From positions 1-64,000 of the forward strand of contig JALHOF010000013.1 in the NCBI GenBank assembly GCA_022843145.1: a stretch of 64,000 nt of DNA. The letters are read 5' to 3'. Below, piece after piece: positions 26,506-33,985 of this stretch (within the stretch, counting starts at the first letter, position 1; every line of letters begins with the position of its first letter). The translations under genes and the position numbers were made by a program. The stretch is from Hyphomicrobium sp. (GTDB taxonomy: Bacteria > Pseudomonadota > Alphaproteobacteria > Rhizobiales > Hyphomicrobiaceae). Under the pieces are notes generated by a model. The model made no database searches and had not been told where the DNA came from. It saw nothing but the letters and a program-made list of their open reading frames with translations.

Positions 26506-29100
26506 ATGCAGGCTGCCCACGCCGACCTTCCCCAGAATCAGATAGCTTCCGCCGCCATGAGCGGGTCCGAGGCACACGTCGAGGCAGCAGTTGCCGATTA
26601 TCGAGAGCCTGTGTTCCCAATGGGGCCCGGGCCAATTGTCGCGGCTGCGTCAGCTATCGCCGCCGGCGCGGTCGTAGCCGCTGGGCTCGCGCACAACTCC
26701 GCGTCGCCACTGTTGCTCACGATCCTCACCCTGCTCGCCGGGCTCGGGCTGTTTTTCGTTCTTGGGCTGGTCGCGGGACACATCCGGCTCACCCCGCGCG
26801 TGGCCGAGACCGACATCCTGCGCTCGGCCGCCGACGCGTTCGACCGCGGCATTCTCGTTGCCGCCGAGGATGGCGCGCCGCTCTATATCAACGCACGGCT
26901 GCGCGCGATCGCCGGCATCGACGGCCGCTTGACGGCGGGCGTGCTCGAACGTCTCGTCGGCAACAACGCCGCCGGGCAATCGTCACTGTTCCGCCTGAAC
27001 CGGTCGGCGATGCTGTCCCAGACCGCGAGCGACGACTTTGAGATCGCGACGCCATCGGGACCTCGCGTTTTCCGCATCAGCGTCTGTCCATTCGCCATTC
27101 CGGGGCACGAGCGCGACATGGCGCACGGCCGGCTTTCGGTCTGGAGCCTCGACGACGTCACCGCCGAGCGCCGCAGCGCCGATGCAACGCGTGCCGCCTA
27201 CGAAGCGAAGCTCGCGCATTTCGATCAGGCGCCCGTCGGCCTCTTGATCGCCGCCGCCGATGGCTCGGTTCCGTTCATCAACTCCACGCTCTGCGAATGG
27301 CTGGGATCGGCGGCCACGCAGCCCGGAACCAAGCTCTCCGATCTCCTGCCCGCGGATGGCGTCGAACTCATCAAGGGGCTCGTGTCGAAGGCCGCCGAAC
27401 GGCCCGTTGCGATCGACCTCGACCTGACCCGCGAGGATGGCCGCGTTCTGCCGGCGCGTCTCGTATGCCGGTCCGTCCCGCAAGGTGAAACGCGGCATCT
27501 CGCCATCGCCGTGACGTCGAATGACACGGGCGTCGCCGGACCGGACCACCTCGACGCACGCGCCGTCGAGGAGCGGTTTACCCGCTTCTTCCAGTCAGCG
27601 CCCTTCGGCATCGCCACCGTATCCGCCGACGGCACCATCGGCAGCCCGAACGGCGCGTTCTCGCGCATGATCCTCGACGGCACGGGTGGGCTCGGCCAGC
27701 CTGCTCAGACCGTGCTCGGACGCGACGCCGACGGCGAGACGCGCACCGCGATCGAGGCGGGCCTGCGCCATGTCCTCTCCGGTCGCGGCAACGTCACGCC
27801 GATCGAAATTCCCGTCGGCAGCGACAAGGCGCAGGTGCGCCGCGTCTACATGCATCCTCTTTCCGCGGGCAGCGGTGGGCGCGAGTCGGCGATCCTCTAT
27901 GTGATCGACGCCACCGAGCACAAGGCACTCGAGGCCAAGTTCGCGCAAAGCTCCAAGATGGAAGCCGTAGGCAAACTCGCGGGCGGCATCGCCCACGACT
28001 TCAACAACATGCTGACGGCGATCATCGGCTTCTCCGACATCCTGCTCGCCATGCACAGGCCGACCGATCTCGCCTACATGGATCTCCGCAACATCAAGTC
28101 GTCGGCCGAGCGCGCCGCCGGCCTCGTCGGCAAGCTGCTCGCCTTCTCGCGCCAGCAGACGCTGCTCAAGGAGACGCTGCAGGTCGGCGAGGTCCTGACC
28201 GATCTCGCGGCGCTGCTCAAAAGATCCATCGGCGAAAAGATCGACCTCAAGATCCCGCCCGCGCGCGACCTGTGGCCGGTCAAGACCGACAAGATCCAGT
28301 TCGAGCAGGCGGTGATCAATCTCGCCGTCAACGCCCGCGATGCCATGCCATCGGGCGGGACGCTGACCATTCGCACGCGCAACGTGAACGAGCGCGAGGT
28401 GCAGAAGCTCGGACTTCTCGGCATGACCATCGGGGAGTATGTGCTGATCGAGATCGAGGACAGCGGCACCGGCATGAGCCCCGAGGTGATGAGCAAGGTC
28501 TTCGAGCCGTTCTTCACCACCAAGGGCGTCGGCAAGGGCACGGGCCTCGGTCTCGCCACCGTCTACGGCATCATCAAGCAGTCCGGCGGTTACATTTTCC
28601 CCGAGAGCGTTCTCGGCAAGGGCACGACGTTCCGCGTCTATCTTCCGCGCCATCATATCGACGCCGAGGAAATCGCTCAGACGCACAAGGCGATCGCCGC
28701 CCAGAAGCAGGCCAAGCCCGCCGACCTCACCGGCACCGGCCGCGTTCTGCTCGTCGAGGACGAGGACGTGGTCCGCAGCTTCGCCGTGCGCGCATTGAAA
28801 AGCCGCGGCTACGAGGTGCTGGAAGCGTCGAGCGGCGTCGAGGCGCTTGAAGTGATGGCCGCCTGCAACGGCGACGTCGACATCGTGGTGTCCGACGTCG
28901 TCATGCCCGAGATGGACGGCCCGACGCTGCTCAAGGAACTCCGCGCCAAGAATCCCGACATCAAGATCATTTTCGTGTCGGGCTACCCCAACGAGGCGTT
29001 CAAGCAGCAGCTCGACGAGAACGAGGCGTTCGCCTTCCTGCCGAAGCCGTTCTCGCTCCCCCAGCTCGCCGCCAAGGTCAAGGAAGAGCTCGGCCGCTGA
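26506..29100 (+). CDS. cckA: Cell-cycle hybrid histidine kinase CckA
   Basis: The 864-aa inner-membrane kinase/phosphatase feeds the ChpT-CtrA phosphorelay that controls the alphaproteobacterial cell cycle. Two N-terminal helices (about 42-65 and 68-90) are followed by PAS-like domains (about 105-470). The dimerisation domain has phospho-acceptor H497 (GGIAHDFNNML), and the ATPase domain has NLAVNARDAMP and GTGLGLATVYG. A C-terminal receiver carries D797 (VSDVVMPEMDG). All parts are intact. An in-frame ATG at 26557 is an alternative start. In the ancestral arrangement recA followed about 200 bases downstream; mobile elements now separate them. Confidence 0.9.
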   Translation: MQAAHADLPQNQIASAAMSGSEAHVEAAVADYREPVFPMGPGPIVAAASAIAAGAVVAAGLAHNSASPLLLTILTLLAGLGLFFVLGLVAGHIRLTPRVAETDILRSAADAFDRGILVAAEDGAPLYINARLRAIAGIDGRLTAGVLERLVGNNAAGQSSLFRLNRSAMLSQTASDDFEIATPSGPRVFRISVCPFAIPGHERDMAHGRLSVWSLDDVTAERRSADATRAAYEAKLAHFDQAPVGLLIAAADGSVPFINSTLCEWLGSAATQPGTKLSDLLPADGVELIKGLVSKAAERPVAIDLDLTREDGRVLPARLVCRSVPQGETRHLAIAVTSNDTGVAGPDHLDARAVEERFTRFFQSAPFGIATVSADGTIGSPNGAFSRMILDGTGGLGQPAQTVLGRDADGETRTAIEAGLRHVLSGRGNVTPIEIPVGSDKAQVRRVYMHPLSAGSGGRESAILYVIDATEHKALEAKFAQSSKMEAVGKLAGGIAHDFNNMLTAIIGFSDILLAMHRPTDLAYMDLRNIKSSAERAAGLVGKLLAFSRQQTLLKETLQVGEVLTDLAALLKRSIGEKIDLKIPPARDLWPVKTDKIQFEQAVINLAVNARDAMPSGGTLTIRTRNVNEREVQKLGLLGMTIGEYVLIEIEDSGTGMSPEVMSKVFEPFFTTKGVGKGTGLGLATVYGIIKQSGGYIFPESVLGKGTTFRVYLPRHHIDAEEIAQTHKAIAAQKQAKPADLTGTGRVLLVEDEDVVRSFAVRALKSRGYEVLEASSGVEALEVMAACNGDVDIVVSDVVMPEMDGPTLLKELRAKNPDIKIIFVSGYPNEAFKQQLDENEAFAFLPKPFSLPQLAAKVKEELGR

Positions 29101-29159
29101 ACCGGGCTGGTTCCATCCGTTCACCCGCCGATTCGTCCCGGAACGCAGCGGGCGCTACG

Positions 29160-29167
29160 CTGTGGTT
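29160..29167. repeat. Target-site duplication, left copy (IS1595 element)
   Basis: CTGTGGTT stands directly before the left end of the IS1595-family element and again at 30846-30853 directly after its right end. Eight bases is the usual duplication length for this family. The same site, shifted by one base (TGTGGTTC), is duplicated by the adjacent IS1-like element. Confidence 0.8.
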
Positions 29168-29249
29168 CGCATATATCCCCTTCGAACATGGACGAATCAT
29201 GGAGGTGTGCTATGAGTAGCACGCTGGTGAATCGTGCATGGGGTGAGGG

Positions 29250-29870
29250 ATGTCTGCCGAGAGACACTGGAATGCAGTTCACTTGGGGGCCGGTATCGTG
29301 CTGACTTGGGTGTCGTGGCAAGACTGGCTGCCATTAGGGAAATCAGCGTTTCTCTTTTTTGGCCTAGCTTTGGTCGTGTACGGGGCATTCGGGTTTGCCC
29401 GCGATAGCGGGGTGCTTACGACCTTGCGGATTGTAGCCACCAAACCGTGGCTGCCGACGCTCCGGTCTGGCGAGTTGATGCCTTTGTTAGACCTGCGAGA
29501 GTTGGCCACTCGTCGCGGCTGGGATCTCAATACCGAAGATGCTGTCGATCTAGTGCACGCCCTCAACGAAGCAGGAGTCCGCGGGCTCGTCGAGTTTAAC
29601 GGGCGGTCGTGGCATGATCACATGTTTGAAAGTGTTGTTAGGGGAATGCCGCGCAAACCAATCGGTAAGGACGAGTGGTCGAATTTGATGATTGATGGCA
29701 GTACCTTCTATATTCCGCCGGCCGACAACTTCGATACGCTCATCGTCCGGAGACAGCCATATGGCGAAAAGGCTTTCGCCGATGTCCACTTGAAACGGGA
29801 TCAAGCAGAGAGGTGGCTGCGCACCCATGCCAAAGATTACAAAGGACGCCACGCTAATTCCAAAAGGTGA
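29250..29870 (+). CDS. Cargo gene of the IS1595 element: hypothetical protein with N-terminal membrane helices
   Basis: The 206-aa product has two closely spaced hydrophobic segments in the first ~50 residues and a soluble remainder. That part contains LRELATRRGWDL and IPPADNFDTLIV stretches of no family that I recognise. GGGGTGAG precedes the ATG. The gene lies entirely inside the inverted repeats, so it travels with the transposon. Base composition is lower in GC than cckA. No toxin, resistance or methylase motif is seen. Function unknown. Confidence 0.6.
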   Translation: MSAERHWNAVHLGAGIVLTWVSWQDWLPLGKSAFLFFGLALVVYGAFGFARDSGVLTTLRIVATKPWLPTLRSGELMPLLDLRELATRRGWDLNTEDAVDLVHALNEAGVRGLVEFNGRSWHDHMFESVVRGMPRKPIGKDEWSNLMIDGSTFYIPPADNFDTLIVRRQPYGEKAFADVHLKRDQAERWLRTHAKDYKGRHANSKR

Positions 29871-30057
29871 TGAAGCATCGTCGCGTTTTAATCGGCTGCT
29901 TGACCTGATGGCTCACGGCGAGCCCCCGGCAACGGGAAAGCGCGCAAAAGCAGCAGCATCATCAGCTCGGGAGACTTCCGCAGGTTGTGACGAAACTCGA
30001 ACTCGTGGAGGTACTTCTGCAGGTGCTTCTTCGAAACCCACACGTAAGTCCCGCTGA
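29827..30057 (+). CDS. Possible small protein overlapping the transposase gene
   Basis: A 76-codon frame starting inside the end of the cargo gene (different frame). Only the first ~20 codons are free of other genes; the rest is antisense to the transposase 3' end. The N-terminal part (MPKITKDATLIPKGDEASSR) reads like a genuine small protein, while the Arg/Ser/Thr-rich tail is what the antisense strand of the transposase gives. It may be an artefact. Confidence 0.3.
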   Translation: MPKITKDATLIPKGDEASSRFNRLLDLMAHGEPPATGKRAKAAASSARETSAGCDETRTRGGTSAGASSKPTRKSR

Positions 30058-30796
30058 TGCCGCGCTTCAAGTTGCCCCAGAACGCCTCGATGGTGTTGGT
30101 ATGAACGGGACCGCGCACCCACTCGTTGGCGGCGTGGTTTACGGTGCCGTGCCGGTATCCTTCCTCGCGGAGATTGCGGAAGGACTTGGCTTCGTCGGTG
30201 GCGATCCTCGATCCGGGACGCACGATGCTCTTGATCTCCGGGATAACGGTTGTCTCGCGGCGGTCCTCGATAACGCGTGTGACGACCTCACCCCCACGCT
30301 CGACCATGCCGAGCACGACGGTCTTATCGTTTTGACCGATCTTGTCCTTGCCGCCGATGAACGTCTTGTCGGCCTCGACCACAGGCGATCCGGGGGCATC
30401 GCCTCCCATCGGGTGGTCGCCATCGACGAATGCCATGTACTTCCTGATCTCGTGGCCCATCCGCCAAGCGGTCTTGTAGGTGACGCCGGTCACGCGCTGG
30501 ATCTCCTTGGCGGAGACGCCGTTGCGGGATGCGCAGAACAGGAACATGACCTTGAACCAGACCGTGAGCGGCGTCCTGGTCTTGTCGAACGGCGTGCCGG
30601 CGGTCGGGTAAGCCTGATGCCCGCACCACTCGCACTCGTAGCAGCGCCGCGCCTTGACGCGGTGGTACTTGGCGACCTTGCCGCACTTCGAGCAGGTGTG
30701 CGTTGCGCCGTAGCGCGCCCGGAAGATGTGCTCCAGACACGTATCGTCATCTGGGAACGCAGCTTCGATCTGGGCGAGTGTGAGTGCCTTTGCCAT
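29888..30796 (-). CDS. IS1595-family transposase
   Basis: The 302-aa protein has an N-terminal zinc ribbon (CSKCGK ... CYECEWC, about residues 34-58) typical of IS1595. A DDE-type catalytic core follows: VVEADKTFIGG (first Asp), IATDEAKSF (second Asp) and NTIEAFWGNLKRG (the Asn/Glu position). The start at 30796 gives the usual N-terminus; an upstream extension to 30940 would cross the inverted repeat and is rejected. No frameshift is seen, so the element should be mobile. Confidence 0.9.
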   Translation of the reverse strand: MAKALTLAQIEAAFPDDDTCLEHIFRARYGATHTCSKCGKVAKYHRVKARRCYECEWCGHQAYPTAGTPFDKTRTPLTVWFKVMFLFCASRNGVSAKEIQRVTGVTYKTAWRMGHEIRKYMAFVDGDHPMGGDAPGSPVVEADKTFIGGKDKIGQNDKTVVLGMVERGGEVVTRVIEDRRETTVIPEIKSIVRPGSRIATDEAKSFRNLREEGYRHGTVNHAANEWVRGPVHTNTIEAFWGNLKRGISGTYVWVSKKHLQKYLHEFEFRHNLRKSPELMMLLLLRAFPLPGARREPSGQAAD

Positions 30797-30845
30797 GACA
30801 GCAATATAGCGAATCGGCACTACATGTTCAAGGGGGATATATGCC

Positions 30846-30854
30846 CTGTGGTTC
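30846..30854. repeat. Overlapping target-site duplications of two elements
   Basis: CTGTGGTTC here is both the right duplication of the IS1595 element (CTGTGGTT, 30846-30853) and the left duplication of the first IS1-like unit (TGTGGTTC, 30847-30854). The site recurs between the two IS1-like units (33650-33657) and after the second (36453-36460). Confidence 0.8.
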
Positions 30855-30921
30855 GGTAGTGGGCTAGTTTGAAATCTCTGTAACTTGACTTCTGTGATTC
30901 GGCGTGGGCAACCTGCCATGC

Positions 30922-31182
30922 ATGACCGATCAAGCACCACCCAAGAAGCCTAAGCGGCCCCGCGACGCGAACCAGCTCGCGAAGCAGATTGTTGACGCTG
31001 CGACCGGCGATGCTGCAGAGCAGACCGAATCGACTAAGAGTCGCGCTGCGGTTGAATTGGGCCGACGCGGCGGGATAAAGGGAGGCGCGGCCAGAGCTGC
31101 GAAGCTGACTTCCGAGCGTAGGTCACAAATTGCTCGACAAGCTGCCTCGGCACGATGGGCTGCGAAGGACGATGACAACTGA
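30922..31182 (+). CDS. Small basic Gly/Ala-rich protein of the cassette, copy 1
   Basis: An 86-aa protein: a Lys/Pro-rich N-terminus, an NQLAKQIVDAATG helix, then a motif of the form GRxGGxKGGxARAxxLTxERRxxIAxxAAxARW. This KGG-type repeat is common in small proteins often labelled histone-like; nucleic-acid binding is likely from its charge. The ATG at 30922 is chosen; a GTG at 30904 would add six residues, and neither has a good ribosome site. The end overlaps the start of the 460-aa gene by 11 bases, which suggests that the two proteins work together. Confidence 0.65.
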   Translation: MTDQAPPKKPKRPRDANQLAKQIVDAATGDAAEQTESTKSRAAVELGRRGGIKGGAARAAKLTSERRSQIARQAASARWAAKDDDN

Positions 31183-32554
31183 GGTCGCTGTTCTCAACAA
31201 ATTGGCTGTAGCTTTGGCAGCTGATAGCGCATCGACCATTGACACCGGCAGAAATCGAAAAATTTACAATTCAGCCAATAAGATTTTCGACCTGTCCGAG
31301 GCGCAGCCTTTGGGCCTGATGATTTACGGCAATGCTGAATTTATGGGGCTGCCTTTCGAACTCGTCATAAAAGAGTTTCGGCGCCTTATGGGCGGCACTT
31401 GCTTTAGCACCGTTGCTGAATGCACGGACCGCTTTCTAAGCTATCTTTCAAGTGAGGTGCAGGTTAGTCAGAATGACGAAGAACAGCTAATTTATGCTGT
31501 CGCTAGACCCATACTTCGCGAGGTCGAGACGGCCGTTGAGACCGAAATCCTCCACAAGTGGGCCAAAGAGTATGCAGCCCACGACAAGTCATCCAGCGCA
31601 CCGGCGCCTGATCTAATTGATTATATTAACGCACACCTGTTAATTCGGCTTGGCGATTGGCGCAAAAAGGCACCGTCTCCACATTTCGGGAGAACGACGC
31701 CCAAGGAGATTGCGGCGCGATACTCGCAGGCGATCTCTACGGCTTTGAATTGGTTCTATAAGGCTCCGAAAAACGCACAAACAGACAGTTTGTTTGCTGA
31801 GCTAATCGCTGAGGTGGTTTACAGAGAACCACTTTCCCCTGGCAAGGCTGGCGTTGTCATTGCTGGCTTTGGAACTGCTGAATTGTGCCCATCGCTGCGC
31901 TGGATTGAGCTTGATGGAATTTTCTCAGGGAGCCTCAAGTGGCGGCAGGGGGACACTATCGAAGTCGGACGCGGCTCGACCGGGGCAAAGGTCATCGCCT
32001 TTGCCCAGCATGATATTGCAGAACTGTTCCTCGCAGGAATCGGCCCCTCAGATGAGCGGTACATTACCGACTACGTTGGGCAGCAGCTTGTCAACTTGGC
32101 TGGCGTAGCTAAACAGGCGGTGCTTGCTGGGGCGGCGCAAGGTTCGGCACAGGCAGATCGTATAGATGCTGAAGTCAAAAAGCTCGCAAACGACTTCAAG
32201 GCCGCGCTTCAGCTGAGAAAGAATAGTTCAAGGTCGCGGATACTTGATATGGTTCGCTTTATGCCGGTCCAGGAGTTGGTTGTGTTGGCTGAGTCGTTGA
32301 TCGAGATCACCTCGCTTAAGCGCCGGGTTACTGACGATCTAGAGACAGTTGGTGGTGCGGTCGACGTCGCAGCTATCACCCGAAGTGAGGGGCTGGTCTG
32401 GATCAAGCGGAAGCACTATTTTGACCCAGAACTGAACTCCCGCTTCTTTACGAGGCAGAGGAACAGCATCGCAAAAGTCGATGGAGGAAGACATGTCAAT
32501 CGTGGTCAAGCAAAGGCAAAGCGCACAAAGTCAAAGGCACCACCATCTGAATGA
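31172..32554 (+). CDS. Predicted Ntn-hydrolase (proteasome beta/HslV-like fold) of the cassette, copy 1
   Basis: The 460-aa protein starts MTTEVAVLNKLAVALAADS. After Met removal Thr1 would be N-terminal, Asp17-Ser18 fall exactly where proteasome beta subunits have Asp17-Ser18, and Lys36 (NKIF) followed by a strand and LMIYGNAEF matches Lys33 and the Gly47 loop. A later VVIAGFGTAEL strand resembles the central sheet of the same fold. HslV and beta subunits are only ~175-220 aa, so the rest (a ~150-aa insertion and a helical C-terminus) is extra. No propeptide is needed. It may be a threonine peptidase or an inactive relative; the substrate is unknown. The start overlaps the upstream small gene. 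Confidence 0.6.
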   Translation: MTTEVAVLNKLAVALAADSASTIDTGRNRKIYNSANKIFDLSEAQPLGLMIYGNAEFMGLPFELVIKEFRRLMGGTCFSTVAECTDRFLSYLSSEVQVSQNDEEQLIYAVARPILREVETAVETEILHKWAKEYAAHDKSSSAPAPDLIDYINAHLLIRLGDWRKKAPSPHFGRTTPKEIAARYSQAISTALNWFYKAPKNAQTDSLFAELIAEVVYREPLSPGKAGVVIAGFGTAELCPSLRWIELDGIFSGSLKWRQGDTIEVGRGSTGAKVIAFAQHDIAELFLAGIGPSDERYITDYVGQQLVNLAGVAKQAVLAGAAQGSAQADRIDAEVKKLANDFKAALQLRKNSSRSRILDMVRFMPVQELVVLAESLIEITSLKRRVTDDLETVGGAVDVAAITRSEGLVWIKRKHYFDPELNSRFFTRQRNSIAKVDGGRHVNRGQAKAKRTKSKAPPSE

Positions 32555-32708
32555 CTTCAGCGCTGGCGTCGATGACCGTGAGTTCTGGGTGCTGGATGAG
32601 AACATTGCTCCGGAAGTTGCCGCTATTCGTGACGCAAACACCTCTTTCCAGCGACACAAGGACGACATTCTCGCAGCCTTTAAAGCCCTAGCTGACCGAA
32701 ATGCTTGA
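32493..32708 (+). CDS. 71-aa cassette protein, copy 1
   Basis: This short gene starts at an ATG 5 bases after a strong GGAGGAAG ribosome site, inside the last 62 bases of the Ntn-hydrolase-like gene in another frame. The product has a polar, His-rich N-terminus and an acidic helical C-terminal half (APEVAAIRDAN ... DDILAAFKALAD). No signal peptide, membrane helix or known family is recognised. The tight overlap suggests one operon with the two upstream genes. A regulatory or chaperone role is only a guess. Confidence 0.6.
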   Translation: MSIVVKQRQSAQSQRHHHLNDFSAGVDDREFWVLDENIAPEVAAIRDANTSFQRHKDDILAAFKALADRNA

Positions 32709-32740
32709 CCGCTCAAGCATAGCTGATTATATTCTGGGGC

Positions 32741-33640
32741 ATGAACAAGCTTGCCCCAGAGAAGCGCGCCCAAATCCTCCAGTTGCTCTGTGAGGGCATG
32801 AGCATCCGCGCCATTACGCGCGCGACCGGTGTGTCTAAGACCACCGTTTCCAAGCTGCTGAATGACGTCGGCGCTGCGTGTGCCGACTACCACGACAAGC
32901 ACGTCGTCGGGCTCCGGTGCCGTCGCGTTCAGGTCGATGAAATCTGGGCATTCGTCTACGCCAAGCAGAAGAACGTGGAAGAGGCCAAGGCAGCGCCGTT
33001 CGGCTCCGGTGACTGTTGGACGTGGACCGCTATCGACGCTGATTCGAAGCTGGCCGTAAGCTGGCTTGTTGGCCCCCGCGATGCGACCAGGGCGAAGCTG
33101 TTCATGCGGGACGTTTCGAGCCGGATCGACCGTCGGGTGCAGGTCACGAGTGACGGCCTTGGTGTCTATATCGATGCCGTTGATGCCGCATTCGGCGGAT
33201 TGGTGGACTACGGCATGCTGGTGAAGACCTACGGCGCGTCCACCGAGAGCGCCAAGGGGCGCTACAGCCCCGCCGACTGCACCGGAGCCAAGCGCGTCAG
33301 GATCAGCGGTAGCCCGGACATCGACCACGTCAGTACGAGCTACGTCGAGCGTCAGAACCTGACGATGCGGATGCACATGCGGAGGTTCACGCGACTGACC
33401 AATGGGTTCAGCAAGAAGGTCACGGCCCACGCCAACGCCGTGGCGCTGCACTTCATGTACTACAACTTCTGCCGCATCCACTCGAAGCTGCGGATGACGC
33501 CTGCGATGGCGGCGGGCGTGACGGATCGGCTTTGGGAAGTCTCCGATCTGGCCGCGCTGCTCGACGAGCTGGACCGGGGGATAGCCACGCAGAAGCGCGG
33601 CAGCTACAAGAAGCGAATCGCGAGCGAGATTTCAAACTAG
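32741..33640 (+). CDS. IS1-family transposase, copy 1
   Basis: The 299-aa protein begins with a helix-turn-helix (about residues 8-45, SIRAITRATGVSKTTVSK). A DDE core follows, with VQVDEIWAFV (first Asp), VTSDGLGVY (second Asp) and SYVERQNLTMR (Glu). The C-terminal HFMYYNFCRIHS region is typical of the single-frame members of the IS1 family. No programmed frameshift is needed. The TAG stop lies inside the right inverted repeat. It should mobilise the whole unit including the cassette. Confidence 0.85.
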   Translation: MNKLAPEKRAQILQLLCEGMSIRAITRATGVSKTTVSKLLNDVGAACADYHDKHVVGLRCRRVQVDEIWAFVYAKQKNVEEAKAAPFGSGDCWTWTAIDADSKLAVSWLVGPRDATRAKLFMRDVSSRIDRRVQVTSDGLGVYIDAVDAAFGGLVDYGMLVKTYGASTESAKGRYSPADCTGAKRVRISGSPDIDHVSTSYVERQNLTMRMHMRRFTRLTNGFSKKVTAHANAVALHFMYYNFCRIHSKLRMTPAMAAGVTDRLWEVSDLAALLDELDRGIATQKRGSYKKRIASEISN

Positions 33641-33724
33641 CCCACTACCTGTGGTTCGGTAGTGGGCTAGTTTGAAATCTCTGTAACTTGACTTCTGTGA
33701 TTCGGCGTGGGCAACCTGCCATGC

Positions 33725-33985
33725 ATGACCGATCAAGCACCACCCAAGAAGCCTAAGCGGCCCCGCGACGCGAACCAGCTCGCGAAGCAGATTGTTGACG
33801 CTGCGACCGGCGATGCTGCAGAGCAGACCGAATCGACTAAGAGTCGCGCTGCGGTTGAATTGGGCCGACGCGGCGGGATAAAGGGAGGCGCGGCCAGAGC
33901 TGCGAAGCTGACTTCCGAGCGTAGGTCACAAATTGCTCGACAAGCTGCCTCGGCACGATGGGCTGCGAAGGACGATGACAACTGA
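33725..33985 (+). CDS. Small basic Gly/Ala-rich protein of the cassette, copy 2
   Basis: Same 86-aa product as the gene at 30922-31182, including the KGG-type motif and the 11-base overlap with the next gene. Being the second member of a tandem duplication, it should be expressed in the same way, unless transcription from copy 1 reads through and adds to it. No independent function can be assigned. Confidence 0.65.
   Translation: MTDQAPPKKPKRPRDANQLAKQIVDAATGDAAEQTESTKSRAAVELGRRGGIKGGAARAAKLTSERRSQIARQAASARWAAKDDDN

Larger units (their letters stand above)
29168..30845. mobile_element. IS1595-family insertion sequence with cargo genes
   Basis: The 1678-bp element is bounded by imperfect terminal inverted repeats. 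The left end reads CGCATATATCCCC; the right end, on the opposite strand, reads GGCATATATCCCCC; both continue with a TTCGAACATG / TTGAACATG segment. It carries the transposase on the minus strand and, on the plus strand, a membrane-protein gene and a small overlapping gene. IS1595 relatives are known to carry passenger genes. The perfect 8-bp duplication suggests insertion without later rearrangement. Confidence 0.85.
30855..33649. mobile_element. IS1-like transposable element with a three-gene cassette, copy 1
   Basis: The 2795-bp unit is bounded by perfect 24-bp inverted repeats (30855-30878 and 33626-33649, beginning GGTAGTGGGCTAG) and flanked by the 8-bp duplication TGTGGTTC. It carries four genes on the plus strand: a small basic protein, a 460-aa Ntn-hydrolase-like protein, a 71-aa protein and an IS1-family transposase whose stop codon lies inside the right repeat. 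Its first 1.9 kb is clearly AT-richer than the chromosome. A matching copy follows after 8 bases. Confidence 0.88.

Noticed and set aside
27595-29124. Long minus-strand open frame (509 codons) opposite cckA
   Set aside because: Shadow of cckA with the same antisense composition; no motif, and the plus strand has intact kinase and receiver signatures.
32531-33481. Minus-strand open frame opposite the IS1-type transposase (and its twin at 35334-36284)
   Set aside because: Shadow of the transposase; the forward strand has helix-turn-helix and DDE motifs.
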